Counted from the first letter of the stretch, positions 8,252-18,348 are shown. The stretch is DNA of 54,818 nucleotides from Thermoplasmatota archaeon (GCA_029259055.1 JAPDJP010000018.1:1-54818); one strand, 5' to 3'. Notes: generated by a model not told the origin, from the letters alone. Numbers and translations are program-made.

Positions 8252-10837
8252 CTATTTTATTACCAATATAAAAATATTTTCAACTTTCAACAAATTTTCT
8301 TGTGCTTCTTCCCTTATTTCAACAAATTCCTTGTCAATTTTAATCTCCTCATTGTTATGTACAAATTTATAGAAACCTTTTTCTTCTATTTCTCTTGCAA
8401 TTTTTTCACCATTCTTCTTTATTTCTTCTAAAATTATTTTACTCTTTTCTTTAAAAGTTGGGCCAATTTTATTGTATAAAGGATAAGCAACTTTTTTAAC
8501 TTCTGGCTTTTCATTTGTTATTGTTAATTCTTTTATTTTAAGCGTGTTGATTATCGTTTCTTCCTCTTCTTTTATGGCATCTAAATCTTCTCCATATATT
8601 TTTACTGCTTTTATAGGGGCATTTAATGCTATACCTTGCCTATTTTTCCATTCTCTTATTTTTGCAATAACATTTTTCACAATTTCTCCTTTCCTTTCCG
8701 CATCTTCATCTATTAAAATTGGCTTCGGCCATTCTGAAATATGTATACTTTCCTTCCCTTCCATTTTTTTATAAATATTATGATAAATCTCTTCTGTTAT
8801 AAATGGAAGGAAGGGAGCAAACAATTTCAATATTCCTAATCCAATTGTATATAAAACATATAATGCGCTTTTTTCTTTTTCATATGCTCTATACTTAACC
8901 ATTTCAATATAATGGTCCGCAAATTCATGCCATAGAAAATATTCGATCTCTTTCATTGCATATGAATATTCGAATTGGTCCATGTATTTTGTAACTTTTT
9001 CTACAAGCTTACTGTATAAACTTAAAATCCATTTATCAACTAACCTGAGCTTTTCTATTTTCGTTTCCTTTTCTACAACATTCCCTATAAATTTTTCAAC
9101 ATTCCATAACTTATTCATTAATCTAATTCCTCTTACCAAATCCTTGTAACGGAATGGATTATCTTCTCCAAGTTTGCAGGTAGATGCATAGTAACGTAAT
9201 GCATCGCTTCCATATTCCTTTATTATTTCTAAAGGATCTACAACATTCCCTAAGGAAGTATGCATAGGTCTTCCATCTGGAGCTAAAATGAAGCCGTCGA
9301 TCATAATTTGCTCAAAAGGTTTTTCATCGGTAAGCAAAAAACATCTTAAAATAGTATAGAAAGCCCATGTCCTTATTATATCATGAGCTTGGGGACGTAA
9401 GGACATAGGATATAGTTTTTTAAACATCTCTTCATCTCTTTGCCAAAAAGTATTGAAGAGAGGACTAATTGAAGAATCCATCCATGTATCAAATACATCC
9501 TCACATCCTTTTAAATTACCCCCACATTTAGGACATTTATCTACTGGTGGCTGGTCAATAGTTGGGTCAACATAGCATTGTTCCTCTTTTGCCAAAACAA
9601 CCTCTTTACATTTTTCACATTCCCATATTGGAATGGGTGTGGCAAAATATCTTTGCCTCGAGATAACCCAATCCCATTTTAAGGAATTAACCCATTCTTC
9701 CAATCTCTTATACATATATTCTGGGTACCATTTCATCTTCTTTGCAACTTCTAATATTTTTTCTTTAAAAGGAAGTATTTTTAAAAACCACTGCTCCGCT
9801 TCGATAAATTCAATAGGTGTTTTACATCGCCAGCACACACCAACATTCTGCTCTATTTCTTCCTGTTTTACTAAATATCCCTTTTCTTCTAAATCCTTAA
9901 TAATTGCATTTCTTGCTTCCTCAACTTTCATTCCCTTATATTTTCCTGCTTTTTCATTTAATGTTCCATCCTCATTGATAATAATTTCCATAGGTAAATC
10001 ATATTTCATTGCCCATTCCAGATCTTCTTTATCTCCAATAGTACATACCATCACTATTCCTGTCCCAAAACTTGGGTCAACTCTTTCATCTTCTATTATT
10101 TTTACTTTTTTATTATATAAAGGAACTAAAACTTCTTTTCCCACCAGCTCATTAGCTCGCTCATCATCTGGATGAACGGCAACAATTTGGCAACTTGCTA
10201 ATAATTCTGGTCTAGTTGTTGCAATCTCAATATATCCATTTCCATCGCTAAAATAGAATTTTATGGTGTTAAGCAATGTTTTTCTTCTTACATATTCAAT
10301 TTCTGCATCAGCCATTGCTGTCATGCATCTGGGACACCAATTTACTGGAAATTTCCCTCTATAAATGTATCCTTTTTTGTACAATTTTATAAATGATATC
10401 TGGGTTAATCGGCGATAATAATCCGCATCTGTTCTATAATAAATACTGTCATCCATTGACTCTCCCAATATAATGAATTGCCTAATCATTTCCTCTATAT
10501 TATTATCTGCAAATTCCTTACATAACTTAATAAATTCATGCCTATCAATATCTTTTCTTGTAATTCCATATTTTCTTTCAACCCTTTCCTCAATTGGTAT
10601 TCCATTAACATCAAAACATAATGGGAAGAAAACATTGTAACCTCGCATTCTTTTATATCTTGCAATAAAATCAATATGGGTGTAATGAACTGCATGTCCT
10701 ATATGCAAGGCGCCTGAGGCATATCGAGGGGGATTGTCTATTGAGTATATTGGTTGCTTATTCTTATCAAATCTATAAATTTTCATTTCTTGCCATTTTT
10801 TTTGCCATTTCTTTTCTATTTCTTTTGCATTATACAT
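8252..10837 (-). CDS. valS: Valyl-tRNA synthetase
   Basis: This 861-residue class I synthetase attaches valine to tRNA-Val. It has HIGH at residues 45-48, the editing (CP1) domain with TTRPELL, zinc-finger-like Cys pairs (CPRC, CWRC, CEKC, CPKC) and AHDIIRTWAFYTI, which marks ValS rather than IleS. The catalytic KMSKS loop reads MHTSLG (residues 525-530), so the first lysine is His. The anticodon-binding helices and a Lys/Glu-rich C-terminal arm follow. A 30-codon frame follows 13 nt downstream. Confidence 0.92.
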   Translation of the reverse strand: MYNAKEIEKKWQKKWQEMKIYRFDKNKQPIYSIDNPPRYASGALHIGHAVHYTHIDFIARYKRMRGYNVFFPLCFDVNGIPIEERVERKYGITRKDIDRHEFIKLCKEFADNNIEEMIRQFIILGESMDDSIYYRTDADYYRRLTQISFIKLYKKGYIYRGKFPVNWCPRCMTAMADAEIEYVRRKTLLNTIKFYFSDGNGYIEIATTRPELLASCQIVAVHPDDERANELVGKEVLVPLYNKKVKIIEDERVDPSFGTGIVMVCTIGDKEDLEWAMKYDLPMEIIINEDGTLNEKAGKYKGMKVEEARNAIIKDLEEKGYLVKQEEIEQNVGVCWRCKTPIEFIEAEQWFLKILPFKEKILEVAKKMKWYPEYMYKRLEEWVNSLKWDWVISRQRYFATPIPIWECEKCKEVVLAKEEQCYVDPTIDQPPVDKCPKCGGNLKGCEDVFDTWMDSSISPLFNTFWQRDEEMFKKLYPMSLRPQAHDIIRTWAFYTILRCFLLTDEKPFEQIMIDGFILAPDGRPMHTSLGNVVDPLEIIKEYGSDALRYYASTCKLGEDNPFRYKDLVRGIRLMNKLWNVEKFIGNVVEKETKIEKLRLVDKWILSLYSKLVEKVTKYMDQFEYSYAMKEIEYFLWHEFADHYIEMVKYRAYEKEKSALYVLYTIGLGILKLFAPFLPFITEEIYHNIYKKMEGKESIHISEWPKPILIDEDAERKGEIVKNVIAKIREWKNRQGIALNAPIKAVKIYGEDLDAIKEEEETIINTLKIKELTITNEKPEVKKVAYPLYNKIGPTFKEKSKIILEEIKKNGEKIAREIEEKGFYKFVHNNEEIKIDKEFVEIREEAQENLLKVENIFILVIK

Positions 10838-10909
10838 TTTCTTTTGTAGTAAATTTTTGCTTATAAACTTTTATTTTGCTTTTATTTTTTATCGATTAAT
10901 TCAAATCCG

Positions 10910-11965
10910 TTAAACTTCTTCAAATAGGAAGGGTGACAGGGCTTTTAACTTATCTTCATATTCTTCTGGATATAATATCTTGATGGTTGCTGAAATACTG
11001 CTCAATAAAGAATTTCCATCTTGTGGAGTAAAGCAGAATCCAAATACTTCATTTCCATTTCTCACTTTTATAGTTGGGACAACGATTACTGTTTGATTCA
11101 ATATTCTTCCATAATGCCCATGGTCTCTTCCAAATGAAAATACTAAATTTGCCAGTTTTTTATATGTAAGAGCTACTCTAGGATTTTCTTTAAACCTTTG
11201 TATCACTTCTTCTTCGCTTGTCTCTTTTTTAACTTTAATATCAAACCATATTGAATGCATATACTGTGTATTTATTTTCAATGCCGATGAAAACACATTC
11301 AAATCCAAGCCAATTGTATTGTATAAATACCATACATCTCTCGCATGATGCGTTCCAAATTTCTCATCTTTATGCTCATTTACATATGGAGATGGGATAA
11401 AGCTTGAATCTTGAGAAATATCGCTCGCTCTTCTAATGCAAACGAATCTACCTTCTACAAAATTATCTTTACTAACATCTAAGGCAACGCATTTTATCGC
11501 AACAGCAATGTTATGGGTATTACAGCTAACAATTTGTATATATTTATCATCTTTTATTGCTTCATCATTTATTCCAACTGCATATGGTTTTCCAAAGCCA
11601 AATTCGGAGCCCTGCGCCAAAAAGGCCTTGACCTTGTCTTCATATTTTTTGTAATACTTTTCCTTATTTTCCAATCCATATCCTTTTGGAGAACAATCTA
11701 TAACAACTGTTGCCCTCCTTATAGCCTCCTCAGCAGTATAAGTTGGTTCTACGCCAAGTTCTCTAAATTCTTTAACTTTCTCTTCCCTTACCGCCAAAAT
11801 TCCTCCTCTTTTTAGCAATCCCTTTATTTTTGGGCGGTCTGTTAAAACAGGGCTATGCTTATAAAAAGTAATTTCATCGATACCAAGCTCGTTTTTTAAA
11901 TCGCAAAGCAAACCAATTAATGGCTCCCCTATTGTTCCAGTGCCCACAACATGTACTATATTCAT
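10910..11965 (-). CDS. gap: Type II glyceraldehyde-3-phosphate dehydrogenase, divergent
   Basis: The 351-residue protein has an N-terminal NAD(P)-binding GTGTIGEP and the catalytic Cys148 in VSCNTHN, then the archaeal type II catalytic domain. It interconverts glyceraldehyde-3-phosphate and 1,3-bisphosphoglycerate. The usual motif is SCNTTG, so two positions after the nucleophile differ, and the cofactor loop is also unusual. It begins 16 nt after pgk on the same strand, a glycolytic/gluconeogenic pair, with tpiA elsewhere in the window. Confidence 0.85.
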   Translation of the reverse strand: MNIVHVVGTGTIGEPLIGLLCDLKNELGIDEITFYKHSPVLTDRPKIKGLLKRGGILAVREEKVKEFRELGVEPTYTAEEAIRRATVVIDCSPKGYGLENKEKYYKKYEDKVKAFLAQGSEFGFGKPYAVGINDEAIKDDKYIQIVSCNTHNIAVAIKCVALDVSKDNFVEGRFVCIRRASDISQDSSFIPSPYVNEHKDEKFGTHHARDVWYLYNTIGLDLNVFSSALKINTQYMHSIWFDIKVKKETSEEEVIQRFKENPRVALTYKKLANLVFSFGRDHGHYGRILNQTVIVVPTIKVRNGNEVFGFCFTPQDGNSLLSSISATIKILYPEEYEDKLKALSPFLFEEV

Positions 11966-11981
11966 GTGTTGGAAACAGCCA

Positions 11982-13103
11982 TTACCTTTTAAATTTTATT
12001 AAAGCTTCTATTACTGGCAACTTCTCCCCCATAAGCATTCTTTCTAAGGAACCTCCTCCAGTAGAAATATATGAGAAATATTTTTCCAATTCAAGCATAT
12101 TGATGGCAGCAACAGTATGACCGCCCCCAGCCATCTTAAATGCTTTTGATTTTGCTATGGCTTTTAAAATTTCTTCTGTTCCTTTCCTATACTTCTTTTC
12201 TTCAAAGACACCCATTGGGCCAGATATAAAAATTGATGATGCTCTTTCTATCTCCTCTTTAAATATCTTTATACTCTCTTCTCCTATATCTTTTCCATCT
12301 AATGTGTCAACGGGTAGTAAAATCTTGTCTTTATATTTTTCCCATATACTCCTAATTTTTTCTCTCTCTTCTATTTCTCCTTCTATCTTTTCCAATACAA
12401 TAAGGAAGGCATTTGCGGGCATTCCTCCTAATACTATTTTATCAGCTATATTCTTGGTTAGCAGGCTTTCCATCACATCTATTGCATTTTCATATTTCCC
12501 TCCTCCAAAAATGAACAAGCGTGGCCTCTCCGCCTCCTTTAACAATTTTTCAACCATTTCAACTTCTTTTTGCAATAATCTTCCAGCAAATGATGGCAAA
12601 ACTGGGATAAATCCTACTAATGAACAATGCTTCCTATGTGCTGCTGCAAAAGCATCATTTACAAATGCATCAGCATATTTGGATAGCTTTTTTACCATTT
12701 CAGACTTTGCGTGCTCTTCTATACTTTTCTTTTCCATTTCTTCTTTACATTTTCTTACATTATCAAGTAATAAGATTTCCCCTCTTTCTAATTTCTCTAT
12801 TTCCTTTATTGCTTTCTCGCCATATACATCGTCTACAAATTTTATATCTTGTCCCATTAATTTTTCTAGTTCTATGGCGTGTTTTTCTAAACTTGTGAAA
12901 TCCCATTTATTTGGTCTGCCTTGATGCGCTAACATTATTATTTTTGCGTTTTTTTCTTTTAATTCTTTTAAAGTAGGTATTATTCTCTTTATTCTCCAGT
13001 TATCCATTATTTCTAATGTTTCTGGGTTTAATGGAGAGTTTATATCTACTCTAACAATAACGGTTCTATTTTTAAAATCAAAATCATCCATTGTTGGGAG
13101 CAT
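11982..13103 (-). CDS. pgk: Phosphoglycerate kinase
   Basis: The 373-residue protein contains RVDINSPL (residues 20-27), HQGRP, a DAFAAAHR motif, and a C-terminal glycine-rich AGGGHTVAA nucleotide site. It catalyses 1,3-bisphosphoglycerate + ADP to 3-phosphoglycerate + ATP. It is somewhat shorter than typical archaeal PGKs (about 410). The TATA-like TTTAATAAAT near 13119-13128 lies between the distances expected for the ATG at 13103 and the in-frame ATG at 13091, so the start may be four codons later. gap follows 16 nt downstream. Confidence 0.92.
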   Translation of the reverse strand: MLPTMDDFDFKNRTVIVRVDINSPLNPETLEIMDNWRIKRIIPTLKELKEKNAKIIMLAHQGRPNKWDFTSLEKHAIELEKLMGQDIKFVDDVYGEKAIKEIEKLERGEILLLDNVRKCKEEMEKKSIEEHAKSEMVKKLSKYADAFVNDAFAAAHRKHCSLVGFIPVLPSFAGRLLQKEVEMVEKLLKEAERPRLFIFGGGKYENAIDVMESLLTKNIADKIVLGGMPANAFLIVLEKIEGEIEEREKIRSIWEKYKDKILLPVDTLDGKDIGEESIKIFKEEIERASSIFISGPMGVFEEKKYRKGTEEILKAIAKSKAFKMAGGGHTVAAINMLELEKYFSYISTGGGSLERMLMGEKLPVIEALIKFKR

Positions 13104-13146
13104 GTTGGAAATATGGCTATTTATTAAAAACTTTATCTTAAAAACT

Positions 13147-14001
13147 TTATCTTATTAATTCATTCATTAATTTCAACATCTTTTCTCTAAATTCCTCCCT
13201 TTGCAAAGCAATTTCAATATTTATGCGGAGCCAGTCAAATTTATCTCCTATATCGTATCTTTTTCCTTCAAATTCATATGCATATATATCCTCTTTTTTC
13301 AGGAGTATATTTAGCGCATCTGTAAGCTGTATCTCATTATTTTTTCCTGGTGGTGTCTTTTCTATACATTCAAAAAGAGTAGGAGTAAAGATATACCTCC
13401 CCATAATAGCAATATTTGTTGGCGCTTCTTCAATGTCTGGTTTTTCAACCAGATTTTTTATTTTATAAATTCCTTTTTCAATTTCTTCTCCGTCAATTAT
13501 ACCATATCTACTAACCAATGATTTGTCAACTTTTTGAACAGCTATTATCGAGGTATTGAATTTTTTATAAATGTTTAATAGCTGTTTTATACAAGGTTCT
13601 TTTGCAAATATAATATCATCTCCAAGTAAAACAGCAAAAGTTTCATTTCCCACATATTTTCTTGCAACATATATTGCATGTCCCAATCCTAAAGCTTTTT
13701 TCTGTCTAATGTAATATATATCGGCAAGTTCCGCAATTCTCTTTATTTCTTTTAATTTTTCTAAATCGTTTCTTTCCTCTAAAATCCTTTCTAATTCATA
13801 AGCAATATCAAAATGATTTTCTATAACTTCCTTCCCTCTCCCAGTAATAATAACTATGTCATTTATGCCCGAAGAAATTGCTTCTTCAACAACATATTGA
13901 ATTGCTGGTTTATCTACTACTGGAAGCATTTCTTTTGGCATATTTTTTGTCATTGGTAGCAATCTAGTTCCCAAGCCAGCAGCTGGAATTACTGCTTTCA
14001 T
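13147..14001 (-). CDS. galU: UTP-glucose-1-phosphate uridylyltransferase
   Basis: The 284-residue protein begins with the nucleotidyltransferase signature AAGLGTRLLPMTK (residues 7-19) followed by PKEMLPVVDKP. It retains LLGDDI and the VEKP region, all typical of GalU. It makes UDP-glucose from UTP and glucose-1-phosphate for glycan synthesis, matching the glycosyltransferases in the window. Specificity for another NDP-sugar (for example dTTP-dependent RfbA-like) is less likely given the length and motif pattern. Confidence 0.9.
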   Translation of the reverse strand: MKAVIPAAGLGTRLLPMTKNMPKEMLPVVDKPAIQYVVEEAISSGINDIVIITGRGKEVIENHFDIAYELERILEERNDLEKLKEIKRIAELADIYYIRQKKALGLGHAIYVARKYVGNETFAVLLGDDIIFAKEPCIKQLLNIYKKFNTSIIAVQKVDKSLVSRYGIIDGEEIEKGIYKIKNLVEKPDIEEAPTNIAIMGRYIFTPTLFECIEKTPPGKNNEIQLTDALNILLKKEDIYAYEFEGKRYDIGDKFDWLRINIEIALQREEFREKMLKLMNELIR

Positions 14002-14044
14002 AATTCCACAAATATCTTTTTTCTTTTTAAAGTTTGGTTGGGTA

Positions 14045-15493
14045 TTAAAACAATTTTCCTCCTTTTATCATTGCCCTTATTAAAACCAAAATTGGTATTA
14101 TTTCCAACCTACCAACCCACATATTTAAAATTAACATAAATTTTGCAATTGGGTTCATATTTAAACTTGTTATGCCAACACTTAATCCAACATTTCCTTG
14201 GGCTGAGCAAACTTCAAAGAAAACATTTTCTAAGCTTTCATTTGTAACATGCAAAACAACTATCGTTCCAACAGCCAAAAGAATAAGCCATAAAAAGGAT
14301 ACGATGGCAGCTTCGCTAATTTCTTCTACAGCTTCCTCTCTTCCCAAAACTTTCCCTCCAAGTTTATATGCAAATGTACTTTTTGGAGGCAAGAAAATCC
14401 TTCTTATTTTCCATCCAATACCCTTAGTAAGCAATATTATCCTAAATAGTTTTATCCCTCCAGCTGTTGAGCCAGCCGCCCCTCCAATAATCATAGCAAT
14501 GGATATGATGAATTTTGCCTCTCCACTCCATGCTGCTAAATTTGTTGTTGAAAAACCAGTACATGTTAAAGCTGATGCAAATTGAAATGCTGAATATTTA
14601 AAGGACGATGCAAATGATTCGTAAATACCTTCATTGAAATTTATATAGGAAAGTAGAAATGCTCCAAGAAATATTAAAAAAAGCAGGGTTTGTGTTTGTA
14701 TATCTTTAAAAAATCTCTTTATTTTCCCCCTCAATAATTCATAGTGGGTGGCAAAAGCAATTGCACCAGCTGTCATTAAAATAACCAATATAATTTGAAT
14801 TGCTGTTGAATATCCTGCCATGCTATTATCTGTTACAGAAAAACCTCCAGTTGCTAATCCAGTCATACAATGATTAATTGCTTCCCATGGTGGCATTCCA
14901 GCAATTAAAAGAACTATTATTCCAATAACTGTATATAGTAAAAAAATCCACCAAATTGTTTTAACTGTAGATATTATGCTAGGACGTATTCTTTCTTCTC
15001 TTGCCTCACTCCTATATAAGGTGAAAGAGCCGGTTCCAGGTCGAGCCAAAACAACCAGGGTAAGAACAATAACTCCTACTCCTCCAATCCATTGAATGAA
15101 ACTTCTCCAAAATTGTATTGTATGTGTTAATTTGCTTGGTTCTGAAATCATTGTTAAACCAGTCCCTGTCCATCCAGCGACTGATTCAAAAAAAGCGGAT
15201 AAAAAATCAAGCTTTGTTATATAATAGAAGGGTATTGAAGAAATTAAAGAAATGATAAGCCATGAAAGAGCTGCTGTTATCATGGCATGCCTTATCCTTG
15301 TTTCTTCCTGACTTTTGCCAAGCAGTTCAAAAATTCCTCCAACAATTAGATACAATACAGATGTTAAAATCATCCATTTTATTGCAAAAAATTCTCTAAA
15401 AATAATAGAAACAACATTTACAAATACTGTAATTACTCCCACCGCAATTAAAACCGCTCCAGTATCCCTCAATATTATCTTAAGGTTATTCAT
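14045..15493 (-). CDS. trkH: Potassium uptake protein TrkH, membrane subunit
   Basis: The 482-residue protein has about ten hydrophobic helices and the repeated pore loops of the TrkH/KtrB family, with selectivity-filter segments such as AGWTGTGLT, MTGLATGGFS, LTCTGFSTT and CSAQGNVGLS. It carries K+ (or Na+) across the membrane. trkA starts 16 nt upstream on the same strand, giving a complete trkA-trkH transport operon. Confidence 0.92.
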   Translation of the reverse strand: MNNLKIILRDTGAVLIAVGVITVFVNVVSIIFREFFAIKWMILTSVLYLIVGGIFELLGKSQEETRIRHAMITAALSWLIISLISSIPFYYITKLDFLSAFFESVAGWTGTGLTMISEPSKLTHTIQFWRSFIQWIGGVGVIVLTLVVLARPGTGSFTLYRSEAREERIRPSIISTVKTIWWIFLLYTVIGIIVLLIAGMPPWEAINHCMTGLATGGFSVTDNSMAGYSTAIQIILVILMTAGAIAFATHYELLRGKIKRFFKDIQTQTLLFLIFLGAFLLSYINFNEGIYESFASSFKYSAFQFASALTCTGFSTTNLAAWSGEAKFIISIAMIIGGAAGSTAGGIKLFRIILLTKGIGWKIRRIFLPPKSTFAYKLGGKVLGREEAVEEISEAAIVSFLWLILLAVGTIVVLHVTNESLENVFFEVCSAQGNVGLSVGITSLNMNPIAKFMLILNMWVGRLEIIPILVLIRAMIKGGKLF

Positions 15494-15509
15494 TTTCTTT
15501 TTCTTATAT

Positions 15510-16172
15510 TTATTTCCTAAAGAAAAGATCCATTGTTTTGTCTATTTTATCCTTTCTAGCAAGCAAAGTAACCATATCTCCTGGATGAAAAACAGTGTCT
15601 GGTGATGGAATTAACACATCTGAATCTCTCTCTATAACTATTATAGACACTCCTTTTGGTAATTTAACGTCTCCAACTGTTTTTCCTGCAACTTTTGATT
15701 CTGGCGGGATACTTATTTTAAATATCTCTGCCCTATTTCCTATTCCCATAAAATCTTTTACCATGGGGCGCCTAACAGCCCTGTACAAGTATTCTGCGGT
15801 AATGGCAGCTGGATTTCCAACAATATTTACCCCTTTTTCTATGAACATTGGTTTATTTTCTTCATTATTAACCAACGCCACCAAAGAAGGAATTCCTATT
15901 GATTTCGCCAACGATATTACTAATAAATTGGTTGCATCATCTGCGGTAGCTATCAATGCATCTGCGCTGTCTGCACCCGCCTCAAGCAGTGTTTCTTTTT
16001 CTGTTGCATCAGCATTTATGACAACCGCATCGTATTTTTTTGTTATTTCTTCGCACTTTTCCTTATTCTTTTCAATGATGACTACATCATCCTTATTTTT
16101 CAGAGCGAGGGCAGCAAGTTTTTCTCCTATTTCCCCCGCTCCTACTATGATGATATACATTTTATCAGGCAA
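15510..16172 (-). CDS. trkA: TrkA, NAD-binding regulatory subunit of potassium uptake
   Basis: The 220-residue protein has an N-terminal RCK domain with the Rossmann motif GAGEIGEKLA (residues 11-20) and Asp-rich VVINADAT, then a TrkA_C domain ending about residue 218. It binds nucleotides and gates TrkH at the cytoplasmic face. It is translated first in the trkA-trkH operon. Length matches single-unit archaeal TrkA. Confidence 0.92.
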   Translation of the reverse strand: MPDKMYIIIVGAGEIGEKLAALALKNKDDVVIIEKNKEKCEEITKKYDAVVINADATEKETLLEAGADSADALIATADDATNLLVISLAKSIGIPSLVALVNNEENKPMFIEKGVNIVGNPAAITAEYLYRAVRRPMVKDFMGIGNRAEIFKISIPPESKVAGKTVGDVKLPKGVSIIVIERDSDVLIPSPDTVFHPGDMVTLLARKDKIDKTMDLFFRK

Positions 16173-16213
16173 TGATAATTAATCTTATTTATTAAATTTT
16201 TTCATTATTTATC

Positions 16214-17356
16214 TCATGCTATTCTTATTTCATCCCATGCATATCCTTTTCCATATGCAACTGCTTTTACTCGTTTTCCATTAACTTCTATTTCATAGGG
16301 TGGTTCTTTATCCTCGTAATACAATTTTCCGTCAACATAAAATTCTACTTTTTTAGCATTTTCTACATATGCAACAACTTTATTTTCTTCCTTATGAAGA
16401 AAAATGCAAAGTTCTTCAATTGGTGGGAGAGGAAGATTACATACATATGCAATTGCTCTTCTTAAAATCCACCAATTATAACTATAATTGAGTAATTTCC
16501 CTCCTTCTAATCTATATACGTATCTCGGTATACTATAGATGGAGAGGCCAAAATATTCTTTTATTGTCGCATTCAAACGGGGAGGTATTTCTGGATGCAT
16601 CCCAAAAATTATTACTCTTCCATTCCCATATGTAGTTTCAGCGGCAGAATAATATCCTTTTATATCTGTTTTGATTAATTTGCAAGGAAAATAATGAATT
16701 GGTGCAACATTCATTGGCTCCTCCTCATATATAGCAATACCTTTTGCTTTTTCCATATTATATAATCCTGGTCCTCCCCCATATGTTATATATCTTTCCC
16801 TTATTCCACCAAATATTGGATGAGGCAACAAAGAATTTTTTATGGGGATGTTTCCTCTAGGCGGCTCCCCCGCCACACCTTCCTTCCATAAATATTGCCA
16901 TTCCTCGTTTTGTTCGTCATTAATATATGCATCTATTATTTTTAATGATGCTTTATTAATGATGAAATCCATCAGATATTTTGGCTTTTCATATCCTTTA
17001 GTCATAATGTTTGCTCCGCCACATATTCCAACATATCCTCCTCCATCTTCAATAAATTCTTTTACTTCTTCCCTCCATTTTGGAATTAGTCCATGAAAAT
17101 ACTGTCTTCCACTTGCTCCTATGATAAGAACATCATAATTTTTTAAGCTACCATTTATAATATCTTTAAAGCTTATCCTTCTAACATTCATTTCATACTT
17201 CCCCCACCCATAATGTAAGGCTTTCTCCAGTAGATTAACAGAGGGAGAAATTGAATCATACAATGCTATTTTTATTTCTATTTTTTCATTATTTTCATTA
17301 CAGCCATTTTCACCAATAAGAAAAAAACAAACAAAAATAAAGAAAAATTTTTTCAC
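16214..17356 (-). CDS. Lipoprotein with BPL_N (glutamine amidotransferase-like) domain
   Basis: The 380-residue protein has a hydrophobic signal followed by a lipobox-like IGENGC (Cys19), so it is probably a lipid-anchored surface protein. The body has a class I amidotransferase-like fold with GGGYVGICGGANI, where the nucleophile-elbow Cys is present, as in BPL_N proteins. The tail has a small beta-rich region. No substrate is known. The start overlaps the endA stop by 4 bp, suggesting one purQ-endA-lipoprotein message. Confidence 0.6.
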   Translation of the reverse strand: MKKFFFIFVCFFLIGENGCNENNEKIEIKIALYDSISPSVNLLEKALHYGWGKYEMNVRRISFKDIINGSLKNYDVLIIGASGRQYFHGLIPKWREEVKEFIEDGGGYVGICGGANIMTKGYEKPKYLMDFIINKASLKIIDAYINDEQNEEWQYLWKEGVAGEPPRGNIPIKNSLLPHPIFGGIRERYITYGGGPGLYNMEKAKGIAIYEEEPMNVAPIHYFPCKLIKTDIKGYYSAAETTYGNGRVIIFGMHPEIPPRLNATIKEYFGLSIYSIPRYVYRLEGGKLLNYSYNWWILRRAIAYVCNLPLPPIEELCIFLHKEENKVVAYVENAKKVEFYVDGKLYYEDKEPPYEIEVNGKRVKAVAYGKGYAWDEIRIA

Positions 17357-18348
17357 GGCGTCACCCTCCTCAACCTTATATATCTCAATTCTTCCCCAAC
17401 TTTACAAAATATCATCTCTTTTTTTACAGAATGAGCCAATCTAACAGCCCTACTAATTTCTGCCCAGGTTGCTTCATAATCATTATCAACAACATGTATT
17501 AAATAGGGAGCATGTGTTTTTTCTACAATACTATCATAAACTCTAAAATGTGAGCCAAATTTAAATCCTGTTTTTGGTAGCAATTTCAGTTTTCTCAATT
17601 CAATATACGCCTTCAATCTCTCTTCTATATCTGGTTGTATGTTTTTTGCATGCTCAATAAATTCTTCCATCGAAATTTCTTTTCCTTCTTTTAAAATCTT
17701 TGCACCCTTCATCGAAACATAGGCTGCTTCCATTAAGGATAATTGAACATACTTACCGAAATCCCTTCCTATAAAATCTTGCTTCAATTTTTCTGCTAAT
17801 TCCTTATCAAATACTATGCATCTATCATTTAATAAAATAATATCTCCTTCATAACTTCTTTCGCTTATTTTTCCTTTTATATCAAAAAATTTTGCAATAT
17901 AATATGTTAAATCTCCTTCTTCATCGACTATCCCTATCATTAATTTATTTTTTGCTTTTAATATCAAATCTTCTATTTCCCTTATTTTAAATTTTGCTCT
18001 TTCTGAAAATGCTTTTACAGTAAATGCGGGCTTAGCAGGTGGTCTTTTTCCCCTCTCATATAAATAAAAGTCGTTATTTACCCTGACTATATAACCTCTT
18101 TCCCTTAAGTCCCTATAAACTAAATATTTTATCTCAAAATCAGGTATATATTTCAAGGAATACTCTACAAAATCTAAAATATTTATTTTTTCCCCTTTCT
18201 TGACTATTTCCATTTTTTCTTTCTCTAATAAATAGCATGCTTCTATCAAATTCAATTTCCCATTCCCAAAAAATCCTTTATTATATAGTCTATTCGCATC
18301 CTTTGCATCTTTTAATATTACCTTATCCTCAACTAATTCTGCTAACAT
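17353..18348 (-). CDS. endA: tRNA-intron endonuclease
   Basis: The 331-residue protein is the two-repeat euryarchaeal form: a degenerate N-terminal repeat and a catalytic C-terminal repeat with KFGSHFRVYD, THAPYLIHVV and a VKKEMIF lysine, supplying the Tyr-His-Lys catalytic triad. It cuts bulge-helix-bulge motifs in precursor tRNAs. A substrate is present in this window: the intron-containing tRNA-Met at 38953. It overlaps purQ upstream (7 bp) and the lipoprotein downstream (4 bp). Confidence 0.9.
   Translation of the reverse strand: MLAELVEDKVILKDAKDANRLYNKGFFGNGKLNLIEACYLLEKEKMEIVKKGEKINILDFVEYSLKYIPDFEIKYLVYRDLRERGYIVRVNNDFYLYERGKRPPAKPAFTVKAFSERAKFKIREIEDLILKAKNKLMIGIVDEEGDLTYYIAKFFDIKGKISERSYEGDIILLNDRCIVFDKELAEKLKQDFIGRDFGKYVQLSLMEAAYVSMKGAKILKEGKEISMEEFIEHAKNIQPDIEERLKAYIELRKLKLLPKTGFKFGSHFRVYDSIVEKTHAPYLIHVVDNDYEATWAEISRAVRLAHSVKKEMIFCKVGEELRYIRLRRVTP

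Noticed and set aside
9633-10175. 180-codon open frame opposite valS
   Set aside because: Antisense to conserved valS motifs, with no promoter or family features.
12157-12924. 255-codon open frame opposite pgk
   Set aside because: It is the antisense of a clear pgk gene; its composition (Ser/Phe/Leu rich) is typical of a shadow frame.
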